Assembly (NCBI GenBank): GCA_002478045.1
Contig: DLLT01000002.1
Span: 1 to 26,740, forward strand
Length of the DNA stretch: 26,740 bases
DNA from: Porphyromonadaceae bacterium UBA7555
GTDB taxonomy: Bacteria; Bacteroidota; Bacteroidia; Bacteroidales; Muribaculaceae
Reading direction: 5' to 3'
Part shown: piece after piece, positions 15,877-22,603 of the stretch
Layout of the letters: each line of letters begins with the position of its first letter
Numbering within the stretch: the first letter of the stretch is position 1
Translations under genes and position numbers: made by a program
Notes under the pieces: model-generated
Database searches by the model: none
Told to the model about the DNA's origin: nothing
What the model saw: only the letters and a program-made list of their open reading frames with translations

Positions 15877-17997
15877 TTACTGGGTGATCTTGCCTTTGTT
15901 GTAGGAGTTGAGTCCGCTATCAACACCTTCTCCGTTGGACAGCATCTTGCCGGCATGTCTGCGCGAATGTCCTATCGAGAAGTAATATATTACGTCTAAC
16001 TGCACCAGATTATGCAATTTTGTATATTCCGAGCTTATGATGTAGTTAAATCCGGGAATACTTCCGCTTTCGTAATCGTTATGACCGCTGTAATGCCATT
16101 GTGCACCGAAGGCCCAATTGCGCCATTTGTATTGTACTACGGCGGCATATTGAGCGCTAAACCTGTCAGTGAAGTCTCCGTACCAAGACCTGCCGGACGA
16201 ATTGGCCGCAAGTGTCAGAGTTAATGCCTTGTGGCGCAATATTACAGAGCCACCGAAACGGAAATGCTTATGGTTGTAGCGTTGTGTAAGTGTTGAGTAC
16301 TTTTCAGCGTCTAATTCGATGTATGGAGCGAGTTCCAACCACTTAAATGGAAACCAAGAGCCTTTTATGGTCAGGTAATGATTACAGCGGTAAGACATTT
16401 CATACTGCTTGGCTATAACCATTCCGTTGTCATACGCCAATGTGTTTATAAAAGGTTTGTCGGAATAATACAGTGAATAGCTGGCTGTTATCTTATTTCC
16501 GGAATCGCCGAATCTATAAGATGTTAGTAGCGTGCCACTTGACCTCCAATAGTCCTTTAGTTCAGGATTGCCTGTGAATATAAACCAATTGTCTTTATAG
16601 GAGTAGCTTTCGCTTAGGCTACTTAAAGAGGCCTTGCTCTTCATTGCTAAAAAATCGAGTCGGGTGTTAAACCCCTTAACTGATTTCGGCCACCAATTAA
16701 TAGAAAAGGACAGTCGTGGTGAGAATGTTGTGCGTGTTTGTATGCCGTTATATTCGCTGTATACCGAAGCTCCGAGTGCTTCAAAAATGTGAAGCTCGTT
16801 GTTGAAATTCCACGACATCGCCGTGTTTATGAATAGGTTGTGCGTATGTGGAGTAACGGTATTCTCGGAATATTCCTGCTTTATTTGGGAATAATTATAT
16901 GCCGCCGCTGTCGAAAAATTGCCACCCAACCATGGGGTCGTAACAAGTGCATAAGTGTTGAATGTATACGAAGTATTGTCTAATCGACTATTGTTGTTGT
17001 AGCTGTATTGATTATATGGTTCAGGCATAATCACCTTGGACCATGCATCCGAATACGATTTGCCGAAAGCACCATTGGCGGAAACAGCAAATGACGTTCG
17101 TCCTTTTGTGAGGCCGTAATATATTGTTGTATTTATCGAGTTGGCTCGTGATTTCAAGTGCGATTGGCTTGTCCCTGTATAAGCCTGCGTGCCTTCGGTC
17201 AATAGCGAAGTTCCGGAACTATTTTGTTCGCCGGGATTAATTACACCTACAACAGACACGTTGAACAGGTGGTTGCCCTGATAGCGTTGGTACTCGGCTG
17301 AAATGTTGTGTCTCGCGCCATCATACCGGCGCTTGGTGTCGTACATCGTGCTTCGCCCGAGTATGTCATAATTGTATTCGGAATGTTCGCCGATGTTCCC
17401 GATATTACGATAATTAACCCAGTATCCGGCTTTCACCATGTTCAGGGAGTCGGTATATGTGAGAACGCCCTGGTTGAAACCATCACCAAGAGCAACGGCA
17501 TTGGATGTATTGAAGTATCCGTCGTATTGTTGGTTGTGCTTCTTTTTGGTGATGACATTTACGATAGGACCATGGGTAAAAATCATATACTTAGGCGGAG
17601 CTATGGCGTAATACTCAACTTTTTTGATATCGTCACCTTTGTATGTACGCAGCCTGTCGCCGTCTGCAGGTACTCCGTTGATTAGGATATACACGCTTTG
17701 GTTTAGATCGTTTGTAAGTGTACGTCCGTTCAGCGAGGTGTTAAAATAAACGAGTGATGATATGGCGTCCAACGCATTGGTGCCGAAAGTGCGGTTGTCT
17801 TCCGACAGGAGCAGCACTTCGTGGTCGCCCTTGTGTATCACCCTTTCTGCAACGATTTCCACTTCATTGAGGCTTACAACGCCTGTTGTGTCGCTCGCGG
17901 CGGCTGTGCTATCCGAAGGCTCGGACGCAAAGGTCGTGCCACTTGTCAGAGCAAGCGCGAAGACGGAGCATAAGGTGTATTTATTCAGTCGTTTCAT
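15877..17997 (-). CDS. TonB-receptor-like outer-membrane beta-barrel protein
   Basis: This 706-residue outer-membrane protein has a signal peptide (1-24, ending TFA). A plug-like domain follows from about 40 to 150 (VSLNEVEIVAE, YILINGVPADGDRLRTYKGDDIKKVEYY, IVNVITKK). The rest is a long barrel rich in alternating aromatic strands, ending in YYFSIGHSRR and a short GKMLSNGEGVDSGLNSYNK tail of the kind seen in Bacteroidetes barrels of the OMP_b-brl_3 type. No N-terminal carboxypeptidase-regulatory domain is seen. The start overlaps the maturase stop by 17 bases, so translation is coupled. Its place in a peptide operon suggests export across, or action at, the outer membrane; uptake or self-protection are alternatives. 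Confidence 0.85.
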   Translation of the reverse strand: MKRLNKYTLCSVFALALTSGTTFASEPSDSTAAASDTTGVVSLNEVEIVAERVIHKGDHEVLLLSEDNRTFGTNALDAISSLVYFNTSLNGRTLTNDLNQSVYILINGVPADGDRLRTYKGDDIKKVEYYAIAPPKYMIFTHGPIVNVITKKKHNQQYDGYFNTSNAVALGDGFNQGVLTYTDSLNMVKAGYWVNYRNIGNIGEHSEYNYDILGRSTMYDTKRRYDGARHNISAEYQRYQGNHLFNVSVVGVINPGEQNSSGTSLLTEGTQAYTGTSQSHLKSRANSINTTIYYGLTKGRTSFAVSANGAFGKSYSDAWSKVIMPEPYNQYSYNNNSRLDNTSYTFNTYALVTTPWLGGNFSTAAAYNYSQIKQEYSENTVTPHTHNLFINTAMSWNFNNELHIFEALGASVYSEYNGIQTRTTFSPRLSFSINWWPKSVKGFNTRLDFLAMKSKASLSSLSESYSYKDNWFIFTGNPELKDYWRSSGTLLTSYRFGDSGNKITASYSLYYSDKPFINTLAYDNGMVIAKQYEMSYRCNHYLTIKGSWFPFKWLELAPYIELDAEKYSTLTQRYNHKHFRFGGSVILRHKALTLTLAANSSGRSWYGDFTDRFSAQYAAVVQYKWRNWAFGAQWHYSGHNDYESGSIPGFNYIISSEYTKLHNLVQLDVIYYFSIGHSRRHAGKMLSNGEGVDSGLNSYNKGKITQ

Positions 17998-19273
17998 GTA
18001 AATGTGTTAAGTAGTTCAATAGGATTTTATCAAATACGTCGTCCATAGCGTCTCTCTTGCAGTGGGTCTTACCGGTGAGATGGTCGCGCGGACATAGGCC
18101 CATGCATACGGGGAGTTGCTTGCACGAAAGACATCGCTCGTTTTCGAATGACGGGGTCATACATTGCTTGTCAAAGTCGTCTTTCCACTCTATGGCGCCA
18201 TTATCGGAGATTACGCCTTTTGGCTCTGCCTCATATAGATCGTCGCAAGCCGTACATTTGACTACATAACCATTATAATTGATACAGTTATAGTATTTCT
18301 TACACACATAACAAGACATAGAGTTCATCGGCATATTGTGTCGGGCGACACAGAAGCCGGCTTGTTCAAAGGCATCCAAAATTGGGATAAGCACCTTGTA
18401 ATAATCCCGGTCGACCTTTTCCTGCCAAACTTTTTGGGGTGTAATGACTGTGCGAGGCCTGTTTTGCGGGCTAATCAAAGCACATACCTGTCCAACGATT
18501 TCGGGCGTCAGTGTCTCATGCGTGTAGTTGATGCGCAAAAACATCCGAATGCCCTTATCGGCGGAAAGAATGCCGTCAATGTTGCGTAGCATATGCTCGA
18601 AGGTCGACAGGCATCCGTGCACAAATTTTACCTTGTCATGGAATTGCTTTTCTCCGTCTATGGTGATTTGGAATTGCGAGAAAAGTAGGCGCGGTAGTTC
18701 TCGGGCAACTTTCGATGATATATAATAGCCGTTGGTGGTTGCCCCATTAGTAAATGGAATCCCTGCATCTTCGCATTTTTGCAAGGCGTATTTGCTCAAT
18801 GGCTTGACAACCTTGTCGAAATACATAAACGGCTCACCTCCGAACCAGTCTAAATGGAGCGACTCGATCTTCTCGACATCGACCATATAGTCTATGTGTT
18901 TCTTGACAGCATCCATAGTCTCTGCCGTCATAACTGATGGTTTGTGATCTTGGATGCAATACCAACACTTATAGTTGCAGTTCAGCGTAGGGATGACGAT
19001 GAGAAAGTAGTCCTTGTGGTTTATCGCATTATGGTACTTTTCTCTGACAACGTCTATCTCGTTTATGTCGTCTGGAATAATAAATCCCGACTCGACAAGG
19101 CGGTCAAACCATTGGGGAACCTTAGCTTTAAGAAGATCTATGTCGTTGTCGACACAGTACTCGACTTTTTTACTCAAGGCCGCCGTGATGCGAAATGACG
19201 CACCGATCAAAGCATTGAACCAATATCCGAATTGGTCTGTGTATATCACGTAGTTGTAGTCACTTCGCTTCAT
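17981..19273 (-). CDS. Radical SAM/SPASM peptide maturase
   Basis: This 430-residue enzyme should install a radical-based crosslink in the neighbouring precursor. Residues 1-85 form an N-terminal region typical of peptide-binding maturases (FNALIGASFRIT then ESGFIIPDD). The radical SAM cluster motif is CNYKCWYC (Cys99, Cys103, Cys106), with GGEP at 145-148 for SAM. The C-terminal SPASM domain has Cys321, 324, 330, 340, 343, 371, 381, 384, 390, 394 and 405, enough for two auxiliary iron-sulfur clusters. The order resembles the GG-Bacteroidales natural-product maturases. The precursor stop lies 23 bases upstream. Thioether formation on the cysteines is likely, but C-C or other crosslinks are possible. 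Confidence 0.93.
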   Translation of the reverse strand: MKRSDYNYVIYTDQFGYWFNALIGASFRITAALSKKVEYCVDNDIDLLKAKVPQWFDRLVESGFIIPDDINEIDVVREKYHNAINHKDYFLIVIPTLNCNYKCWYCIQDHKPSVMTAETMDAVKKHIDYMVDVEKIESLHLDWFGGEPFMYFDKVVKPLSKYALQKCEDAGIPFTNGATTNGYYISSKVARELPRLLFSQFQITIDGEKQFHDKVKFVHGCLSTFEHMLRNIDGILSADKGIRMFLRINYTHETLTPEIVGQVCALISPQNRPRTVITPQKVWQEKVDRDYYKVLIPILDAFEQAGFCVARHNMPMNSMSCYVCKKYYNCINYNGYVVKCTACDDLYEAEPKGVISDNGAIEWKDDFDKQCMTPSFENERCLSCKQLPVCMGLCPRDHLTGKTHCKRDAMDDVFDKILLNYLTHLHETTE

Positions 19274-19296
19274 GGCTCAGAGGATTGAAGTGTGAG

Positions 19297-19521
19297 TTAG
19301 AGACAACTCACCTGAAGACAACGCTCCTGTGTCTCGCAGTTTTGTGTTATATAGCACATGCACTGGGCACTATTGCTACACTGGTTTTGTAGGGTTCCTA
19401 CTCCGCATCCATCAGCAGAGTTGTTGCACTGGTTTTGGGTAGTGACTTTTCCACTACCTCCGAGGATTTTTGTGGCTTCGAGCTCTTGGAGTTCGAATTC
19501 TGAGAAATCAATTTTTTTCAT
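19297..19521 (-). CDS. RiPP precursor peptide, GG leader, eight-Cys core
   Basis: This 74-residue precursor has a short acidic leader (MKKIDFSEFELQELEATKIL) ending in Gly21-Gly22, like the GG-Bacteroidales precursor family. Cleavage after Gly22 leaves a 52-residue core with Cys at 32, 39, 48, 54, 56, 62, 68 and 73. The core is built of imperfect repeats: TTQNQCNNSA (27-36), TLQNQCSNSA (43-52) and a third, ITQNC (58-62). It lacks a membrane-active look, being rich in Gln, Asn, Thr and Ser. Its gene lies directly before the radical SAM/SPASM maturase. Core modification is probable; antimicrobial or signalling use cannot be told from sequence. Confidence 0.9.
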   Translation of the reverse strand: MKKIDFSEFELQELEATKILGGSGKVTTQNQCNNSADGCGVGTLQNQCSNSAQCMCYITQNCETQERCLQVSCL

Positions 19522-19578
19522 TGAGTGTTAGTCGTTAATGGTGAATAAATATTTGGATTTGTTCGACAATACATTCGA

Positions 19579-19694
19579 TTAGCACATTTTTTGAATCGGA
19601 GTAATGCGTTTATCATCGACGGGACAATTTTGTGCTATGTAACACATACAATGAGATTCGTGAGTACAGATTCAGTGAATCTAATTTTTTCCAT
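19579..19694 (-). pseudogene. Decayed second RiPP precursor
   Basis: On the minus strand an ATG at 19694 begins MEKIRFTES, like the start of the intact leader. After a frame change the sequence reads C-THESH-CMCYIAQNC, matching C-SNSAQ-CMCYITQNC (Cys48-Cys62) of the live precursor with identical cysteine spacing, then runs to a stop at 19579-19581. The gene is 116 bases long against 225, so about 115 bases (roughly residues 9-47, including the Gly-Gly) seem to have been deleted. In the starting frame translation stops after 19 codons. Confidence 0.8.
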
Positions 19695-19742
19695 AGATCA
19701 TATCGTTTTTTTTGTGCTTTAAGGTGTTGTATTCGATATTCA

Positions 19743-19773
19743 CAAAGTTAAAGAATAATTTTTGAATTACAAA
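19743..19773 (-). promoter_or_regulatory. Promoter of the RiPP operon
   Basis: The minus strand reads TTTG (19770-19773), 19 bases, TAACTTTG (19743-19750), a near-ideal Bacteroidetes promoter. Initiation would fall near 19736, so the transcript begins with the decayed precursor and reaches the live precursor after about 215 bases. No comparable promoter was found between the two precursors. Confidence 0.7.
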
Positions 19774-20000
19774 CTATTATTTCCAGTTGTTAGCTTATTA
19801 TTTGTGCGCGTTGTGGATACTTTGCTTATATACAGCTAAATATGATAGTTGATTTTTTTGATAAAATTTTATTCTGTTGTATTTATTCAGTTAAACCGAT
19901 ATATGAACATGATACGATCTGATTAATCGGAAGACTATGCCGTATTATCTAATGGCAAAGAGGCAAATAGTCTTATGTGGTCGATAACCATTATTGGCCA
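19774..20000. other. AT-rich spacer without a gene
   Basis: This strongly AT-rich stretch lies between the operon promoter and the relic barrel fragment. No convincing coding frame, tRNA or precursor-like motif is visible on either strand. The open frame of 81 codons on the minus strand over 19945-20190 is out of phase with the barrel relic and shows no family features. Confidence 0.5.
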
Positions 20001-20138
20001 CTTGCCTTTGTTGTAGGAGTTGAGTCCGCTTTCGACACCTTCTCAGTTGGAGAGCATCTTGCCGGCATTTCTGCGCGAACGCCCTATCGAGAAGTTGTAT
20101 ATTGTCGGACGGATCTGAATGGTGGCGTAATTTTGCCA
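20001..20138 (-). pseudogene. 3' fragment of a second outer-membrane barrel gene
   Basis: Positions 20001-20103 match the 3' end of the intact barrel gene (15889-15991) with 9 mismatches in 103 bases by hand count. Translated in the matching frame it reads IYNFSIGRSRRNAGKMLSN, a stop codon, then EGVESGLNSYNKGK, against YYFSIGHSRRHAGKMLSNGEGVDSGLNSYNKGK-type sequence in the intact gene. The TGA replaces a Gly codon, and a second in-frame stop (20139-20141) ends the open part upstream. The remainder of the gene is missing. It is a relic of a duplicated cluster or a relative of it. Confidence 0.85.
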
Positions 20139-20207
20139 TTAAGCGGTGGATAAAATCATACCAAAACGATATGATCAGATTTGTCTTCACATACCGATTA
20201 TTACATT

Positions 20208-20253
20208 TCAGGAAAAAATAGGGAGGGCTGCGCCTATTTTGACACAGCCCTCC
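20208..20253 (-). terminator. Intrinsic terminator of the sigma-factor operon
   Basis: GGAGGGCTG (20222-20230) pairs perfectly with CAGCCCTCC (20245-20253) around a 14-base loop. On the minus strand it is followed by TATTTTTTCC, a clear U-run. It lies 25 bases after the last gene of the sigma operon, so that operon should not read into the RiPP genes. Confidence 0.85.
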
Positions 20254-20277
20254 GGTAAAGATTTAGTGTATGTTCAT

Positions 20278-20649
20278 TCAATCGGAAGAATCTGATTTCC
20301 CGGATAGAGATAGTTCGGCACGGTTGTCACTCCGTTTGGTGAAGATTACGGTGACGCCGTTGACGCTGAAGACTAAATCGTAAGTTTCGCCGCCATTGCT
20401 GTAGCTTTCGGTGGTACTTGCGGCCTTGGTACGATCTTTCTTGACTGCGCTCTCCATTTTGGAGACGAGAGACGCGTCGCCCCTTACGGTGATGCTACGA
20501 AATACAGAGTTCTTTTTTGTGATTATGGATACACTCACGGCTTTGTTCTTGTAGGTGCTTTCGCAGAACAGACTTTCAGTTGCGAGACCCTTGGCCCAGC
20601 ATGCAGTTGTGCACAGGACGGTGAGAAGTATTAATAGTATGCGTTTCAT
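20278..20649 (-). CDS. Small secreted protein of unknown function
   Basis: This 123-residue protein starts with a signal peptide (about 1-19, LLILLTVLCTTACWA) followed by about 100 residues that are polar, rich in Ser, Thr and Lys, and look beta-stranded (VSVSIITKK, SVFRSITVRG, YDLVFSVNGVTVIFTKR). I do not recognise a family with certainty. A Cys at residue 17 precedes WA, but the context is not a good lipobox. It is the third gene of an operon with an ECF sigma factor and an anti-sigma-like protein, 22 bases behind the latter. Small secreted partners of this kind often accompany such pairs in Bacteroides. Confidence 0.75.
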   Translation of the reverse strand: MKRILLILLTVLCTTACWAKGLATESLFCESTYKNKAVSVSIITKKNSVFRSITVRGDASLVSKMESAVKKDRTKAASTTESYSNGGETYDLVFSVNGVTVIFTKRSDNRAELSLSGKSDSSD

Positions 20650-20671
20650 ATTTGTTATATGTTTGTATTGG

Positions 20672-21265
20672 TTAATTGTTTGACGAAGTATATTTATTTA
20701 TACGATTGACAATCGAAGCCTCCGTTGCAGCAGATTGTGCTTTGAGCTGCATGGCTCGCTGATATATATCCGAGCCGGACTGTTGCAGCTCATTGACATG
20801 CTTGATGCGCATTTCGGCTTCGTTCTCGAGCTTTTTTGCCAGAGCGATACATTCGTTGTACTTGGACATGGCAATGTCGTGTGCTCGATTGCTGTCGGTG
20901 ATTTGCTTGCCGTTTGCATATACGGTTATGACTGTCTCTGAATTATCCTGCAACTGCTCGGCTGTCATCATCATTATGACTCCCGTAACAGCGACTGCGG
21001 CAAGGCATGCAGCTGCTGCTATCCATTTACGGAATTTGAATTGATGACGTACGTTAGCGACTTGTACCTGCGGACGTGCGGCTATGCTTTCGAGACCCAT
21101 CGCCAGGCGACACTCGTCTATTAGTGGCGAGTGCGCCTCGGCGAATAGCAGTACTGCTTTGAGATCTTCCTCCTCACGGCGGTCGAGCTTGCAGTCGAAG
21201 TATGCTTGGGCCAGTCTTTCAAGCTGTTCTATTGTCATATTGTCTTTATATTCCATATCATTCAT
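20672..21265 (-). CDS. Membrane-anchored anti-sigma-like protein
   Basis: This 197-residue protein has an acidic N-terminal region (1-60, TIEQLERLAQAYFDCKLDRREEEDL) like the cytoplasmic part of Bacteroidetes anti-sigma partners. One transmembrane segment follows near 82-100. The remaining part, about 95 residues in the periplasm, is largely alpha-helical and charged (KLENEAEMRIKHVNELQQ), probably a coiled coil. It lacks the classic ZAS zinc motif and the FecR domain. It lies 9 bases after the sigma-factor stop, which supports a partner role. Binding to sigma is inferred, not shown. Confidence 0.7.
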   Translation of the reverse strand: MNDMEYKDNMTIEQLERLAQAYFDCKLDRREEEDLKAVLLFAEAHSPLIDECRLAMGLESIAARPQVQVANVRHQFKFRKWIAAAACLAAVAVTGVIMMMTAEQLQDNSETVITVYANGKQITDSNRAHDIAMSKYNECIALAKKLENEAEMRIKHVNELQQSGSDIYQRAMQLKAQSAATEASIVNRINKYTSSNN

Positions 21266-21274
21266 ATAGTGTTA

Positions 21275-21778
21275 TCAATTTTTGAACGTTTCGCGGCATT
21301 GGGTGCGTACAATCTTGCGTGCACGGCACATATAGCTGCGTGCCACATCGATGGATATGCCCAGCTCGGAGGCTATTTCCGGGTAGTTTTTTTCGCCAAA
21401 TGTATACATCTCAAACACGCGCAGGATGGTTCCCGACATACATTGTCGTATCCGGCGTCGCAATTCATCAATGCTGTCGGCGTCATCGATGCGCGATGCG
21501 GTATCGTTCGCCGTTGCTTGGGCCTCTACCGAGGTGTCTATGTCTTCGGAATGATGGCGGCGTCGAAGCATATCTATGCAGATGTTACGCAAGGTGATAT
21601 GCATAAATGCTTGTCTCTGTTCCTCGGTATCGGCGATATTCCTGTTCTGCCATACGCGTACAAACAATTCCTGAAGCGCATCATTTACATCGTCCACATC
21701 AGCCAATAGCCGCTGTGCCGAAGCTCGAAGGCGGCTGCGGAGGCTGATGAATGTCGATGTCTTTGCGTCTTGTTCCAT
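21275..21778 (-). CDS. ECF-type RNA polymerase sigma factor
   Basis: This 167-residue sigma-70 family protein has region 2 (DVDDVNDALQELFVRVWQNR, then HITLRNICIDMLRRR) and region 4 (RVFEMYTFGEKNYPEIASELGIS, then SYMCRARKIVR with the helix-turn-helix). Regions 1 and 3 are absent, as in extracytoplasmic-function sigma factors. It redirects RNA polymerase to a small regulon, and is probably held by the membrane protein encoded next to it. Its target promoters are not evident. The RiPP operon promoter looks like the housekeeping type, so control of that operon by this factor is not supported. Confidence 0.93.
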   Translation of the reverse strand: MEQDAKTSTFISLRSRLRASAQRLLADVDDVNDALQELFVRVWQNRNIADTEEQRQAFMHITLRNICIDMLRRRHHSEDIDTSVEAQATANDTASRIDDADSIDELRRRIRQCMSGTILRVFEMYTFGEKNYPEIASELGISIDVARSYMCRARKIVRTQCRETFKN

Positions 21779-21816
21779 TGTTTGCGACTTTTGTATATAA
21801 GACGTTTGTCAGGGGG

Positions 21817-21845
21817 CAAACATAACAATCGAAACGCAATTACAA
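21817..21845 (-). promoter_or_regulatory. Promoter of sigma-factor operon
   Basis: The minus strand reads TTG (21843-21845), 18 bases, TATGTTTG (21817-21824), a fair housekeeping-type match about 40 bases before the sigma start. Confidence 0.5.
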
Positions 21846-21897
21846 TGTTAAATAATGCAAAACTATTATGAGCTACGCGTAAAAGCTCGAAATACAT

Positions 21898-21953
21898 AAA
21901 GCACAGCACCGCATATCCGAGCTAAGATAGGCCGATATACGGTGCTGTGCTTT
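21898..21953 (-). terminator. Terminator after nrdDG
   Basis: AAAGCACAGCACCG (21898-21911) pairs perfectly with CGGTGCTGTGCTTT (21940-21953), a 14-bp stem with further weak ATAT pairing and a long loop. It lies 95 bases after the nrdG stop and before the sigma-factor operon. AT-rich ends allow action in either direction. Confidence 0.7.
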
Positions 21954-22048
21954 GCTTTGTGCTGTATACTGATGATTTGCCATCCTGTCGCAGTCCGAGG
22001 TAATGTGCATCATCCCGAAACTGCGAGTATATTCTCATAGGATGTAAT

Positions 22049-22603
22049 CTAAAAGTCTGAAGACCATAGGATGATATGGCCGGGGGTCGAGCGTTGGCAA
22101 TCAACGAGTCGCTGATTGTCCGATCCGCGGAATAGTAGCGATATGTCTCGTCTGGCATGTACGTACGGGCCATCAACCAATACATCAATATATTTCAACA
22201 ACTTGGCTCGTACCGGGTCGTTGCATACCTGTTCGTAATGATACCCCGTATAACACCATATTCTAAATCCGGCCTCGCGCAATCGGCGCGCCAAAGGGAT
22301 TACGGCTGCGGCGTTGTACATAGGATCGCCTCCGGTAAGGGTGACATCGAAGCCATGCTTTTCGACTTCGTGTACAATCTCATCGACACTCATCGGATGC
22401 CCGGCATCGGGTGCCCAGGTTTGAGGGTTATGACACTCCGGGCAGTGATGGGCGCATCCGGCGAGGTATATCGAGGTACGCAAGCCCGGACCGTCTACGC
22501 TTGTTCCGGCAACGATATCCATCACCTGAAGCGTCTGTTGTCCGTCCGGGTTTGTGCACCCTTCGGGCTGAGAGCCCGAATTCTTAGCCGGTTGCTCAAT
22601 CAT
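22049..22603 (-). CDS. nrdG: Anaerobic ribonucleotide reductase activating protein
   Basis: This radical SAM activase installs the glycyl radical on NrdD. Of 184 residues, the cluster motif is CAHHCPEC (Cys50, Cys54, Cys57), preceded by the family hallmark DIVAGTSVDGPGLRTSIYLAGC, and VTLTGGDPMYNA follows. The start overlaps the nrdD stop in ATGA, so translation is coupled. An N-terminal extension of about 28 residues precedes the usual start (Met28 is an alternative). The overlap favours the longer form. Confidence 0.95.
   Translation of the reverse strand: MIEQPAKNSGSQPEGCTNPDGQQTLQVMDIVAGTSVDGPGLRTSIYLAGCAHHCPECHNPQTWAPDAGHPMSVDEIVHEVEKHGFDVTLTGGDPMYNAAAVIPLARRLREAGFRIWCYTGYHYEQVCNDPVRAKLLKYIDVLVDGPYVHARRDISLLFRGSDNQRLVDCQRSTPGHIILWSSDF

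Noticed and set aside
13455..19521. Dedicated immunity gene for a bacteriocin
   Set aside because: Every gene in the operon has another assignment; the 65-residue membrane protein could serve this purpose, but its resemblance to the HlyD anchor is the better explanation.
19945..20190. An 81-codon minus-strand open frame
   Set aside because: It covers the barrel relic but in a different frame from the one that matches the intact barrel, so it is incidental.
21206..21709. A 167-codon plus-strand open frame
   Set aside because: It overlaps the ECF sigma factor, whose motifs are unmistakable, and is its antisense shadow.
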